A stretch of 64,000 nucleotides of DNA from Parabacteroides sp. PM6-13 (GCF_029892605.1 NZ_JARXWF010000009.1:62001-126000); one strand, 5' to 3'; positions 38,189-46,233 are shown, counted from the stretch's first letter. The notes: generated by a model from the sequence alone, not told the origin. Translations and numbers: made by a program.

Positions 38189-39529
38189 GTGGCTCAAAAG
38201 CTTTGGGAAAAAAACGTAAAAGTCGACCAGGAGGTTGAACGATTTACGGTCGGCAAGGACCGGGAGATGGATCTTTATCTGGCCAAGTACGATGTGTTGG
38301 GATCGATGGCACATAGCACGATGCTGGAGAGTATTGGCCTGCTCGAGAAGGAGGAACTAACGTTGCTTCTGAAAGAGCTGAAATCGATCTATGCGATGGC
38401 CGACCGGGGCGAGTTCGTGATTGAAGAGGGGGTAGAGGATGTTCACTCACAGGTGGAGTTGATATTGACCCGCCGCCTGGGCGATGTGGGGAAAAAGATC
38501 CACAGCGGCCGTTCGCGCAACGACCAGGTATTGCTCGACCTGAAGCTCTATACGCGGGCTGAGATCCGGGAACTGGTGGTGTTGGTGAATGAATTGTTTG
38601 AGGTACTTATCGAGCAAAGCGATGCATACCGGGAGGTGCTCCTGCCGGGGTATACCCATTTGCAGGTAGCGATGCCCTCTTCGTTTGGACTGTGGTTTGG
38701 CGCGTATGCCGAAAGCCTGGTCGACGACCTGCAACTGATGCAGGCGGCTTATAAGATAACGAACCGGAATCCGCTGGGTTCTGCGGCAGGCTACGGCTCT
38801 TCTTTCCCGCTGAACCGGCAGATGACAACCGATCTGCTTGGGTTCGACTCGATGGATTACAACGTGGTGTATGCACAGATGGGACGGGGTAAGATGGAAC
38901 GGACGGTGGCTTTTGCCATGGCCGGTATAGCGGCTACGCTTTCCAAACTGGCTTTCGACGCCTGTATGTTCAACAGCCAGAACTTCGGATTCGTGAAACT
39001 GCCGGATCAGTTCACCACCGGATCGAGTATTATGCCGCATAAAAAGAACCCGGATGTGTTTGAATTGACACGTGCGAAATGTAATAAAATACAAGGACTG
39101 CCACAGCAAATCACCTTGATCACCAACAACCTGCCTTCGGGCTACTTCCGCGATCTGCAGATCATCAAAGAGGTATTCCTGCCGGCATTCGACGAACTGA
39201 AAGACTGTCTGCGCATGGTGACCTTTATGATGCGTGAGATTGAGGTGAACCGCCATATCCTGGACGATCCGAAATATGCGCTTCTCTTCAGTGTGGAGGA
39301 GGTGAACCGCCGGGTATTGGAAGGGGTGCCTTTCCGCGATGCCTACAAAGAGGTGGGACTGGCGATCGAAGCCGGGGAGTTTACGCCCGACAAGACTGTG
39401 CGGCATACGCACGAGGGCAGCGTAGGCAACCTTTGCAATGATCATATTAAGGTGTTGATGCAACATGTGATCGACGAATTCTCTTTTGAGAAGGTCAGCC
39501 AGGCCGAAAAGAAACTAATCGAAGGATAA
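38189..39529 (+). CDS. argH: Argininosuccinate lyase
   Basis: 446 residues with the fumarase/aspartase superfamily signature GSSIMPHKKNPDVFE and the catalytic loop before it; HSGRSRNDQV near 105 is typical of ArgH. It splits argininosuccinate to arginine and fumarate. The start is GTG at 38189, which begins the conserved AQKLWEKN; no better ATG is near. Confidence 0.96.
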   Translation: MAQKLWEKNVKVDQEVERFTVGKDREMDLYLAKYDVLGSMAHSTMLESIGLLEKEELTLLLKELKSIYAMADRGEFVIEEGVEDVHSQVELILTRRLGDVGKKIHSGRSRNDQVLLDLKLYTRAEIRELVVLVNELFEVLIEQSDAYREVLLPGYTHLQVAMPSSFGLWFGAYAESLVDDLQLMQAAYKITNRNPLGSAAGYGSSFPLNRQMTTDLLGFDSMDYNVVYAQMGRGKMERTVAFAMAGIAATLSKLAFDACMFNSQNFGFVKLPDQFTTGSSIMPHKKNPDVFELTRAKCNKIQGLPQQITLITNNLPSGYFRDLQIIKEVFLPAFDELKDCLRMVTFMMREIEVNRHILDDPKYALLFSVEEVNRRVLEGVPFRDAYKEVGLAIEAGEFTPDKTVRHTHEGSVGNLCNDHIKVLMQHVIDEFSFEKVSQAEKKLIEG

Positions 39530-39537
39530 GAAGAAGA

Positions 39538-39975
39538 ATGAAAAGGGTGTTGTTGATATGTTTGGTGCTCCTTACTTTCGCCTCATGCGAAAAGTCGGAA
39601 AACCCGGATATGCCCTACGCTCCTGTTAATTTTAAGGTCTATCTGAGTGGACAGGATCATGATTTAAATGGCATATTAAGTTATAAGACATTTACCAAAC
39701 CGAGGCTGGCCAGTGAATATGTTGGCTATGCGGGCATTTTGGTGGTCTGTGGCTTCGATAATGTGTATCATGCCTATGAGCTCTGTTGTCCGCACGAAGC
39801 CCTGCGAAACAAGACCATTGTGCCCAATACGGATGGCACAGCTACCTGCCCGAGTTGCAACACGGTGTACGATATCGGATACGGCACCGGAAGCCCCACG
39901 AGCGGCCCCTCCAAGTATATGCTCCGAAAGTTTAACACCATCCCCAACGGCCAGGAACTGATTATTCAGTATTGA
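39538..39975 (+). CDS. Rieske-like lipoprotein with an altered cluster site
   Basis: 145 residues with lipobox LLTFASC. The C-terminal part resembles a Rieske domain: CPHE as the first C-x-H pair and CPSCNTVYDI as the second, where a true Rieske has C-x2-H. The second His is therefore Cys, giving a 3Cys-1His set. It starts 8 bases after argH. Whether it binds a [2Fe-2S] cluster or is structural is unknown. Confidence 0.78.
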   Translation: MKRVLLICLVLLTFASCEKSENPDMPYAPVNFKVYLSGQDHDLNGILSYKTFTKPRLASEYVGYAGILVVCGFDNVYHAYELCCPHEALRNKTIVPNTDGTATCPSCNTVYDIGYGTGSPTSGPSKYMLRKFNTIPNGQELIIQY

Positions 39976-40011
39976 TTGGAAGTATCGTTATAACTTTTTT
40001 CACCCCGATAA

Positions 40012-40042
40012 TTTGCACAAATAAAAGATTTCTCTACCTTTG
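40012..40042 (+). promoter_or_regulatory. Promoter of the tRNA-Gly/tRNA-Leu pair
   Basis: TTTG at 40012-40015 and TACCTTTG at 40035-40042, 19 bases apart, match the consensus. Confidence 0.75.
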
Positions 40043-40103
40043 CACACGCAAAACAAATAGAAGCATCTTCTGCTAATACGCGTGATGCACACGTTGACAC
40101 AAT

Positions 40104-40176
40104 GCGAAAGTAGCTCAGTTGGTAGAGCATAACCTTGCCAAGGTTAGGGTCGCGGGTTCGAATCCCGTCTTTCGCT
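40104..40176 (+). tRNA. tRNA-Gly(GCC)
   Basis: Cloverleaf is clear: acceptor GCGAAAG/CTTTCGC, anticodon stem TAACC/GGTTA with loop TTGCCAA, T arm GCGGG-TTCGAAT-CCCGT. Anticodon GCC. CCA is not encoded. Confidence 0.95.
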
Positions 40177-40198
40177 CATCTCTTTTAAAGAAAAGGAT

Positions 40199-40286
40199 GC
40201 TCGGATGGTGGAATCGGTAGACACGAAGGACTTAAAATCCTTTGGCCATTGCGGCTGTGCGGGTTCAAGTCCCGCTCCGAGTACCA
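40199..40286 (+). tRNA. tRNA-Leu(TAA), integration target
   Basis: Class II tRNA with a long variable arm; anticodon stem AAGGA/TCCTT and loop CTTAAAA give anticodon TAA; T arm GCGGG-TTCAAGT-CCCGC; the 3' end GTACCA includes CCA. Its last bases are repeated at 56037 and its downstream terminator at 61300, marking it as the attachment site of two elements. Confidence 0.95.
40270..40284 (+). repeat. Left attachment core of element B
   Basis: TCCCGCTCCGAGTAC, the end of tRNA-Leu, recurs exactly at 56037-56051 just beyond the tyrosine integrase gene. 15 bases at a tRNA 3' end next to an integrase is the usual att arrangement. Confidence 0.75.
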
Positions 40287-40335
40287 TATTTTAACGTCAG
40301 TAGCTTATTATCAAGCTGTTGACGTTTTTCTTTTG
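40281..40335 (+). repeat. 55-base direct repeat with tRNA-Leu terminator, left copy
   Basis: Matches 61296-61350 with a single change (TTGACG versus TTGGCG). It contains the hairpin AACGTCAGTAGCTT / AAGCTGTTGACGTT followed by TTTCTTTT, the terminator of the tRNA pair. The left copy probably came with element B, replacing the displaced original at 61300. Confidence 0.85.
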
Positions 40336-40341
40336 CCCTTC

Positions 40342-40368
40342 TGTGTCACTTAAATGTCACTTCGCTAA
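40342..40368 (+). promoter_or_regulatory. Candidate integrase arm site, left end of B
   Basis: TGTGTCACTTAAATGTCACT plus TCGCTAA; 24 of 27 bases match 55901-55927 at the other end, same orientation. Each contains two TGTCAC direct repeats, as expected for paired arm-binding sites. Confidence 0.6.
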
Positions 40369-40475
40369 TTTTATACCATGATACGACATAAAAAGAGCCG
40401 TCTATCACTCTTGACAAACAGCCCTTTTATTGCGATTAAAATACCGATTGGCATTTCACCTGTAAAGATATAAAA

Positions 40476-40507
40476 ATCCCCCGAACCTCAACTGAAATCC
40501 GGGGGCA
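40476..40507 (-). terminator. Terminator of the leftward operon of element B
   Basis: On the minus strand CCCCCGGA and TTCGGGGG form the stem, followed by ATTTTT. It lies 17 bases after the stop of the last gene. Confidence 0.8.
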
Positions 40508-40523
40508 TCCTGTCATACTTCTG

Positions 40524-40787
40524 TTAGTTCTCAATCTGCTTGTTGATCTCCTCTTCTGCCCTATCAAAAAAGAAAACACCTATCAGTTCCGCTATATCAG
40601 TCCCGAACTCGCATAAGGTGTCGCTTATGTTGCCGAGCTTCTCGGTTCGCTTAATATAAGGTTCTAACTCTTCTGTGTCCATAAGGGCATTAACTTTGTT
40701 GCGTGCTTCTTTTAATGCTATAATCACTTCGAGTAATCCGGTATGCACAGCTTCGATCTTTACTTTGTTGATGTCTATTGTTTTCAT
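40524..40787 (-). CDS. Small protein of element B, unknown
   Basis: 87 residues, helical, acidic; no family recognised. Its start overlaps the stop of the 40784 gene by 4 bases (ATGA), so it is translated with it. Last gene of the leftward early-type cluster. Confidence 0.7.
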   Translation of the reverse strand: MKTIDINKVKIEAVHTGLLEVIIALKEARNKVNALMDTEELEPYIKRTEKLGNISDTLCEFGTDIAELIGVFFFDRAEEEINKQIEN

Positions 40788-41179
40788 GCTTCTATACTTT
40801 TTGTTTTGATTGGAGTTTTAGCAGACGCTTCTTTCATCATATTATCTTTGAATTGGGAGAAATCGCTTTCAAGTCCACGGCTTTGTAAATAAGCAAGCAC
40901 TATGCCGAGCGTTCTATCTTTCTTTATATTGTCAAGTTGAAAGAATACACTTTCTACAAAGTTGTTATTATACACAGCTAACAGATTGTTGATATTGGAT
41001 TCAAGGCTTAACTCTTCGCTACTTATGGCGTAAGACAAACCACCTAAATAGCTATCAGGGGTTATGCCCATATCAATTGATTTTTGCCTCATTAGAGAAC
41101 GTAGTTCTTTGTTCTTGCTTTTAATCTTAGAGACCAACTTGTTCTTTATTTCTTTTTCGTCTATTAGTATTGTTTCCAT
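40784..41179 (-). CDS. Small protein of element B, unknown
   Basis: 131 residues, predicted mostly helical, with a basic N-terminal third (KNKELRSLMRQKS). No recognised domain. Coupled to the next gene by a 4-base overlap. Confidence 0.7.
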   Translation of the reverse strand: METILIDEKEIKNKLVSKIKSKNKELRSLMRQKSIDMGITPDSYLGGLSYAISSEELSLESNINNLLAVYNNNFVESVFFQLDNIKKDRTLGIVLAYLQSRGLESDFSQFKDNMMKEASAKTPIKTKSIEA

Positions 41180-41189
41180 GTTGCTTTAC

Positions 41190-41384
41190 TTAGTTGATTA
41201 TTATTACTTCGTTGTTTATTGCGTTGCCTGTGGCTAAATAAGCCTTTTCTGTGACAAGGCGAACAAAGACTACCTCTGTGCCGTGAAAGTCGTTGAAATC
41301 TCTATCCGTAACCCTGTACACGCTTCTCTCGTGAAGAAACCTGAACCGGTCGCCCGGCTCAAGTGTGAATAGTGGTGTTTTCAT
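41190..41384 (-). CDS. Small beta-rich protein of element B, unknown
   Basis: 64 residues (MKTPLFTLEPGDRFRFLHE...). The PGDRFRF...YRV pattern suggests a small beta barrel, but no family is recognised. 4-base overlap with the upstream gene. Confidence 0.65.
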   Translation of the reverse strand: MKTPLFTLEPGDRFRFLHERSVYRVTDRDFNDFHGTEVVFVRLVTEKAYLATGNAINNEVIIIN

Positions 41385-41548
41385 AACCTTACCTCATAAA
41401 GTGTGCATTCGTAAACTTTACCTTCATCAATCGAATAATTGTAGATGTCGGTAGTTGTGATCTCTTTGATGTCATTACGCCCCAATGCCTTTAACAGTTC
41501 GTTGCTGTTTAGGTGGGTGGATGATCTAAATACTAACTTTGTTTCCAT
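41381..41548 (-). CDS. Small protein of element B, unknown
   Basis: 55 residues from the ATG at 41548 (METKLVFRSS), preferred because the longer frame to 41611 reads through what looks like leader sequence. No family recognised. Confidence 0.55.
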   Translation of the reverse strand: METKLVFRSSTHLNSNELLKALGRNDIKEITTTDIYNYSIDEGKVYECTLYEVRL

Positions 41549-41696
41549 GTCTGTACTGTTTTTAATGTTGTTTTTTAATATGGGAAATCCCATCTTTAAT
41601 TTATAAGCCATTTTAAGGCGATTTAAGACGTTTTCTTTTCAAACCATAACTTATACTGTAAATCCGAAATAACACCGCAAATCGCCCCTAATGGCT

Positions 41697-42026
41697 TTAG
41701 ATTGATTGAATATTAAACCTCTTGAATGAGCGGAACGCTTGTTTCTCGGTATCCCAGTAAGTAAAAAGTAGGTCATTCTTTGCCCTTTGAGTCCCTTTCA
41801 CCTCAACGTTGATATACTTATCAGACAAAGTGCCGAACGCCTGCCTAACCTCACCGTTTACCTTCTGATAGTAGAACTTTACAATACCTGTTCTCATAGC
41901 TGCTGCCAGCTTGAAGTTTGCCCATGCTTTACGTAGGCAATCTGCGAAGGCTTCACCCGTTACCCGGAATAAGCGCCATGCCATTGCCATGATTCCTTTT
42001 AACTCGTTTCTTTTTGATGTACTCAT
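41697..42026 (-). CDS. Small mobile-element protein, paralogue of next gene
   Basis: 109 residues. The N-terminal motif AWRLFRVTGEAFADCLRKAW also occurs, altered, in the neighbour at 42051 (AWNIYRRGSYSKNFGECLSRAWW), so the two share a short helical domain. This one adds a basic beta-rich tail. Function unknown. Confidence 0.7.
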   Translation of the reverse strand: MSTSKRNELKGIMAMAWRLFRVTGEAFADCLRKAWANFKLAAAMRTGIVKFYYQKVNGEVRQAFGTLSDKYINVEVKGTQRAKNDLLFTYWDTEKQAFRSFKRFNIQSI

Positions 42027-42050
42027 AATCGTTGTATTTAAGTGTTTGTA

Positions 42051-42350
42051 TTAATCCCCTGAATAAGCCCAAGCGCTGTATGTTCTTTCCATTGAAGCGA
42101 TGAGGCTTGCATCGACCTTTCTTGGTTGCGCCTGTAACGCTTTGTATTCGTCAGATGCGTGCCACTTAGCTAATCTTTCTTTCTCTGCTTCGATAGCTGC
42201 TTGCTTAGCGTTGTAGATGATAGTTTCTTTTTCGACCCACCAAGCTCTTGACAGACATTCACCGAAGTTCTTAGAATAACTTCCACGACGGTAGATGTTC
42301 CATGCCCGGTTCATTACGTCTCTCTTGCTTATTTTTGATGATGTTGTCAT
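42051..42350 (-). CDS. Small mobile-element protein, paralogue of previous
   Basis: 99 residues from the ATG at 42350 (MTTSSKISKRDVMNRAW). The longer frame to 42455 would start upstream of the predicted promoter and is rejected. Shares the AW...F..CL.RAW motif with its neighbour. First gene of the leftward cluster controlled from the XRE region. Confidence 0.68.
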   Translation of the reverse strand: MTTSSKISKRDVMNRAWNIYRRGSYSKNFGECLSRAWWVEKETIIYNAKQAAIEAEKERLAKWHASDEYKALQAQPRKVDASLIASMERTYSAWAYSGD

Positions 42351-42352
42351 GA

Positions 42353-42524
42353 TTATATCTTTTATGTTCTTTTCTATACTGCAAATATAGCGTATAAGAT
42401 ATATCCGTGCAAGCGTTTTGCCAACTATTTTTACCGTAAAAGCTATATTTAACATTATTTTATATCTTTCATGCTATTTATTGGTATTATTCTATTACTT
42501 TTGTGATATAACATAAAAGATATA
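42353..42524. promoter_or_regulatory. Divergent control region with XRE operators
   Basis: Leftward promoter: TATATTTG on the minus strand (42382-42389) with TTG about 20 bases away. Rightward: TACTTTTG at 42496-42503 ahead of the XRE gene. The sequence TATATCTTTTAT (about 42355), TTTATATCTTT (about 42460) and ATAAAAGATATA (about 42513) recurs in both orientations, next to both promoters, as a likely repressor operator. Confidence 0.6.
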
Positions 42525-42776
42525 ATGATGAGTACAAGAATTAAAGAACTGTGTAAAGAGAAAGGAGTAACTATTAGTTCTATTGCAGAACAAATAGGCA
42601 CAACTCAAACAAGCCTTAGCCGGGCATTAGGTGAAAATGGTAATCCCACATTAGACACATTACAAAAAATAGCTACTGCGTTAGGAGTTTCAATGTCTGA
42701 TCTCTTCGAGCAACCGGCGAAAGACGTTGTGAATTGTCCGCATTGTGGTGGGAAGATAAAGATAGGAAAGGAGTAA
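42525..42776 (+). CDS. XRE-family repressor
   Basis: 83 residues with a clear Cro/CI-type helix-turn-helix (VTISSIAEQIGTTQTSLSRALGENGNPTLDTLQKIATALGV). The C-terminus has CPHCGGKIKIG, a half zinc-ribbon. It is divergent from the leftward genes of element B, the usual place for the lysogeny-type switch. Confidence 0.88.
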   Translation: MMSTRIKELCKEKGVTISSIAEQIGTTQTSLSRALGENGNPTLDTLQKIATALGVSMSDLFEQPAKDVVNCPHCGGKIKIGKE

Positions 42777-42832
42777 AAGTTTTAAAACATGTAAATTCTT
42801 GCCTATTTAACACTTTTGTGACAAAACATAAC

Positions 42833-42840
42833 TATATTTG
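42833..42840 (+). promoter_or_regulatory. -7 box ahead of the toxin-antitoxin-like pair
   Basis: TATATTTG matches TAnnTTTG; TTTG at about 42805 is upstream. The leader to the ATG at 42978 would be about 130 bases, with no gene in it. Confidence 0.4.
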
Positions 42841-42977
42841 TAGCGCAAAATTTCTTACAAAGATGCTTTTTTGAAGAGAAAGTTCTGCGGTATACTGTTA
42901 AATTAAGCTATGAAGCAAAACAATAGAACCTATTTAATTGTTTTATCTACAAGGAATTACAATCAATAATTTATTCT

Positions 42978-43409
42978 ATGAGTTATATTGAGGTTATAAG
43001 TAATAATATTTCTACGGTAAAAGAGTCTTATGAAACCGTTGAGTCTATGGAGACTCAACTTAATAAGTTTCTTGATATTGTTTTAGATTATCAGGCATCA
43101 CTCAAAAGCCTTTATGACACAATAGATGAACTTACTGAGAGTATTATCAAAGCACAAAACAAAATATCGATACAAGAATTTTATAAAATCGAGAAGGGCT
43201 TAGTTTCTTTGCATAAAAAGTTAGTAGAACTTTATGTGAAAGAACGGAACGATGAAAAGTGCTATTTAGTTGCAAAATCATACATCAAGAATCTACATTG
43301 TAGCATAAACAATCTAAAAGAGTCTATTGATGATTTCCGTATATTCCGAATCGAATTGGATGAAGATCGTGAGTACGAACACTTTGTTAACATAATAAAC
43401 GATCTTTAA
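42978..43409 (+). CDS. Coiled-coil protein, possible antitoxin partner
   Basis: 143 residues, almost wholly helical with heptad-like spacing; no DNA-binding motif visible. Three bases ahead of the RelE/HigB-like gene. Unknown; an antitoxin or regulator role is inferred from position only. Confidence 0.6.
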   Translation: MSYIEVISNNISTVKESYETVESMETQLNKFLDIVLDYQASLKSLYDTIDELTESIIKAQNKISIQEFYKIEKGLVSLHKKLVELYVKERNDEKCYLVAKSYIKNLHCSINNLKESIDDFRIFRIELDEDREYEHFVNIINDL

Positions 43410-43412
43410 ACA

Positions 43413-43838
43413 GTGTGCAAATTTTACTCTACATCTGATTTCAGAAAAAGCCTCAATTTACTAATAAAGAAACCTAAAGAAGGATATAGTTCTGTTAAAA
43501 ATGACATTTGTGATGCACTATGCAAGCACAATCACAATGATATACTTCAATTTTACGACTGGATGCGTGATGAAAAGAATTTTCGAATTGTGAAATTGAG
43601 ACTGCCTAATTCTGGGCAGAATTTATCAAAAGCAAATGGTTTTAGGTTAATTTATTTAATACACAAAGAAAAGAAAAGTATAATTTTGTTAGATATCTAC
43701 CCTAAAAGAGGAAATCATAAAAAAAATAGCATAGATAAAGCTGAGATAAATAGATTGCTTGCAAATTATGTAAATGAAGGCGAGTCATTACAATTACATA
43801 ATATCAACAGTGAATTACTGGAGATGGTTGAAGCATAA
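43413..43838 (+). CDS. RelE/HigB-like toxin-type protein
   Basis: 141 residues from a GTG. The segment FRLIYLIHKEKKSIILLDIYPKRG is the hallmark strand pair of RelE/HigB-like ribosome-dependent nucleases (R-(V/I)-(I/L)-Y...L..IY.K). Catalytic residues cannot be assigned with confidence. Base composition is AT rich like the rest of element B. Confidence 0.6.
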   Translation: MCKFYSTSDFRKSLNLLIKKPKEGYSSVKNDICDALCKHNHNDILQFYDWMRDEKNFRIVKLRLPNSGQNLSKANGFRLIYLIHKEKKSIILLDIYPKRGNHKKNSIDKAEINRLLANYVNEGESLQLHNINSELLEMVEA

Positions 43839-43915
43839 ACTAAAACCACTCCTGTAAAAAGATTATTCTTTTTCTTTTCCTACCCTACCTCTTTTCATTA
43901 CCCTCAATCCTAACC

Positions 43916-44123
43916 ATGGAGAAGAAATCCATCGACATAACAATGCTTCCCAATGGAGTAATACTATGGGACAATCAAAGACGTAGAAAAGGCATTACAG
44001 ATCAAGACAACGACTGTGTACGAACTGATTAAAAAAGGTCAGTTAAGAGTCGTAAAAATCGGTAGATCTACTCGTTTCCTTCCTTCTGATATAAAGAAGC
44101 TCATAGAAGATAATATCTACTAA
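43916..44123 (+). pseudogene. MerR/excisionase-like gene with a frameshift
   Basis: ATG at 43916 opens MEKKSIDITMLPNGVILW; at GGG (43970-43972) the frame breaks. One base fewer would continue as TIKDVEKALQIKTTTVYELI...GRSTRFLPSDIKKLIEDNIY, a typical helix-turn-helix (HTH_17) of excisionases. The second half has no start codon of its own because a TAA lies just upstream. Either a recent inactivating insertion, a programmed shift, or a sequencing error. Confidence 0.6.
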
Positions 44124-44126
44124 ATT

Positions 44127-44240
44127 ATGCCAGCATCATCAAAGCGGTACTATGCAATGCAAGGTACGCATGCAGTAGTGTTGGGGCATCGGGCTAAAAT
44201 CGTATTGGAGTTTCGGAAAATGAAAAAGGCAGAGGGGTAG
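44127..44240 (+). CDS. Possible 37-residue basic peptide
   Basis: ATG four bases after the excisionase-like stop, encoding MPASSKRYYAMQGTHAVVLG and a basic tail to TAG at 44240. Placement is neat but nothing else supports it. Confidence 0.3.
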   Translation: MPASSKRYYAMQGTHAVVLGHRAKIVLEFRKMKKAEG

Positions 44241-44272
44241 TCTGCCTTTCTATAGTGCTTATTTTATCTGCT

Positions 44273-44953
44273 TTATTCAGATTCAGAAGACTGTTTAGTG
44301 GGATCATGTTTGTCGACCTCCTCTAATGAAATACCATGTTCTTTAAAATATTTATCCCTTATGATAATAGATGCGCCTTGTAAAAGACTTACAGAAGCAA
44401 CCCCTATGGCAAAAGCTTTTGTTTTTAAATTATTATATCCTTCATCCGTCAGAACTGCTTCTGGATTTGATACAACAAAATTAAAACATAATTGCTGTAT
44501 ATCATACGGATTCATAGATGTTGAATTAGCTTCTATGTTTGCATGGATGTTATCCCAATTCTGGTCTACATAAAACTCAAACTTCAACTCTTTAGCTAAT
44601 TGTTCTCCGTATGGTGTTAATTTTATAGGGCTTTGTGCCATAACAATCGCTTTTTCTTTGTTCTGTTGCAATGCTTGTATAGCAAGTAATAATCCGTCTA
44701 TTTTAGCATTTACTGCGTCTATTTTGCTTACCTCAGTGCGCAATGCCTCCATTTTATCCCCATGTTTTTCGCACGGTAATTTCTCTATTTTAATATGAGC
44801 TTCTGCCGCAATATTGTTAGCGATATCAGCTTCCTTTTTAGCATCCTTGGAATGGTTTCTAATATTAAAATAAAGCCATACAATAACGCCACCCACAATT
44901 AGCCATATAGCTCCATGCCAGTTTTCAAGTAAATATGTTAATATGGATTCCAT
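44273..44953 (-). CDS. Membrane-anchored coiled-coil protein, unknown
   Basis: 226 residues. One membrane helix near the N-terminus (GAIWLIVGGVIVWLYF), then a coiled coil to about 95, then a helical globular part with no recognised family. In a phage it would be placed near holin or superinfection-exclusion genes; those roles are guesses. Confidence 0.65.
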   Translation of the reverse strand: MESILTYLLENWHGAIWLIVGGVIVWLYFNIRNHSKDAKKEADIANNIAAEAHIKIEKLPCEKHGDKMEALRTEVSKIDAVNAKIDGLLLAIQALQQNKEKAIVMAQSPIKLTPYGEQLAKELKFEFYVDQNWDNIHANIEANSTSMNPYDIQQLCFNFVVSNPEAVLTDEGYNNLKTKAFAIGVASVSLLQGASIIIRDKYFKEHGISLEEVDKHDPTKQSSESE

Positions 44954-45276
44954 AGCGTGTACGTCTGTTTATAGAACATTTGTATTATTCTTATAGTTTT
45001 GCAATGTAAGCATAAAAATGAGTTTTTTTGCGCTTTTAAAGCACTTTTTTGCACGATTTAGGCTTAATTGTGCGCAAAAGTAGTACTTTTTCTTTCATAA
45101 GCAAGGTGCTTATAAGTAAAGAATACTTAATCTACCATGTTGTGAACACTCCACCTTTACAGGTAGCCCCTTGTAAGCCCCTAACTATGGATGGCGTTTA
45201 GGGCGGAATTATTCCACTCCAAAGAAAGGGGCATCCCATTACAGGACACCCCCTTCACGCTGAGTCAAAGCGTATA
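44954..45276. other. Intergenic region of element B
   Basis: 323 bases. The left part is AT rich and probably holds the promoter of the 44273 gene. The right part ends in the terminator at 45226. Nothing else recognised. Confidence 0.5.
45226..45256 (-). terminator. Terminator of the leftward phage-like operon
   Basis: On the minus strand AAGGGGGTGTCC and GGGATGCCCCTT pair with one or two wobbles, followed by TCTTT. It lies 21 bases after the stop at 45277. Confidence 0.6.
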
Positions 45277-45501
45277 TCATTTGCGATTATGATATGCCTT
45301 AATAACCTCCTCGTCCGTTGGTGTAGATCTTGTTCCTTTGTTGAACATTAATCGAATGTCATTCTTATCGATCTGAAAACTATCTACCCCCGAAAAGACG
45401 ACGATCTCATTCTCTTCGTTGATAGAGTAGAATATAACATACTTGCGATCTTTACCTTGTGCCATGCGGATGATATCCCTTACTTTCTCTTCACTTGCCA
45501 T
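45277..45501 (-). CDS. Small protein of element B, unknown
   Basis: 74 residues with a beta-rich centre (YVIFYSINEENEIVVFSG). No family recognised. Overlaps the upstream gene by 11 bases. Confidence 0.65.
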   Translation of the reverse strand: MASEEKVRDIIRMAQGKDRKYVIFYSINEENEIVVFSGVDSFQIDKNDIRLMFNKGTRSTPTDEEVIKAYHNRK

Positions 45502-45748
45502 CTTGCGCTGGTTTTATAATTTTCCATCCGAGCTTCTCAGACAGATCGTCAATTCTTGATTCTAATTCTTCATCCGTCAATCCTTCCAGTTCAAGGGCAA
45601 CAGCAATCTTCTTGGCCATACCTCTTGACATCGGTTTTAATCCTGTAAACGCTTCATACCACTCTGGGAACTCGCTCGTATCCAAAACTCCAGTTGCCAC
45701 AGATGACAACAATTTTGCTTTCTGTTCTTTTGATAGTTTAATCTTCAT
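45491..45748 (-). CDS. Small protein of element B, unknown
   Basis: 85 residues, helical, containing EFPEWYEAFTGLKPMSRGMAKKIAVAL. No family recognised. Overlaps the small-terminase-like gene by 11 bases. Confidence 0.65.
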   Translation of the reverse strand: MKIKLSKEQKAKLLSSVATGVLDTSEFPEWYEAFTGLKPMSRGMAKKIAVALELEGLTDEELESRIDDLSEKLGWKIIKPAQDGK

Positions 45749-46073
45749 GATTCAAATTATTTAGTGTTTGTATTCGCTCTGCCAGCCTATCTACAACCTC
45801 ATCAGGAGCAGATAGTAACAGCTTCTCTAACTCTTTATATTCAGCTTGGATCTGCGCATCTACACTCACAGACTGCTGTTTGGGGATAATATACTGCATC
45901 AATCGCTCCATTACAGTAATGCGCTGTTGCGGCTCTAACTCGTTGAGGTCAGCCTCTATGTCGTAGCCGTTGATAATAGCCTGTAAACGTGCTTTAATGT
46001 CGCCTGTTACTTTATTAGGCGTTCCTTTAGTTCGCCCGCCTAACCTACCTTTACCGTCGTCTTTTTTTCTCAT
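45738..46073 (-). CDS. Small-terminase-like (DUF5681-type) protein
   Basis: 111 residues from ATG 46073. The start GRLGGRTKGTPNKVTGDIKARLQ is the basic DNA-binding segment seen in phage proteins of the DUF5681 type, considered small terminase-like. A large terminase subunit is not found in the element. Confidence 0.65.
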   Translation of the reverse strand: MRKKDDGKGRLGGRTKGTPNKVTGDIKARLQAIINGYDIEADLNELEPQQRITVMERLMQYIIPKQQSVSVDAQIQAEYKELEKLLLSAPDEVVDRLAERIQTLNNLNHED

Positions 46074-46233
46074 ACTACTTAAAACTATTTTAGTAAGCTC
46101 TCCGGGAAGACTTAACCGCCCGGAGGCTATTTTATTTTTTATTATCTGTATGCGCAAATAATCACTTTTATTATTCAGGTGATACCGAGTACCATTTTAA
46201 TCTGAACATGATTTTCGTTCACCTTAAAATCGC

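Noticed and set aside
38447-39466. 339-codon open frame opposite argH
   Set aside because: Antisense shadow; argH has all family motifs on the plus strand.
44127-44240. 37-codon gene as a certain feature
   Set aside because: Listed only at low confidence; no similarity or promoter supports it beyond neat spacing.
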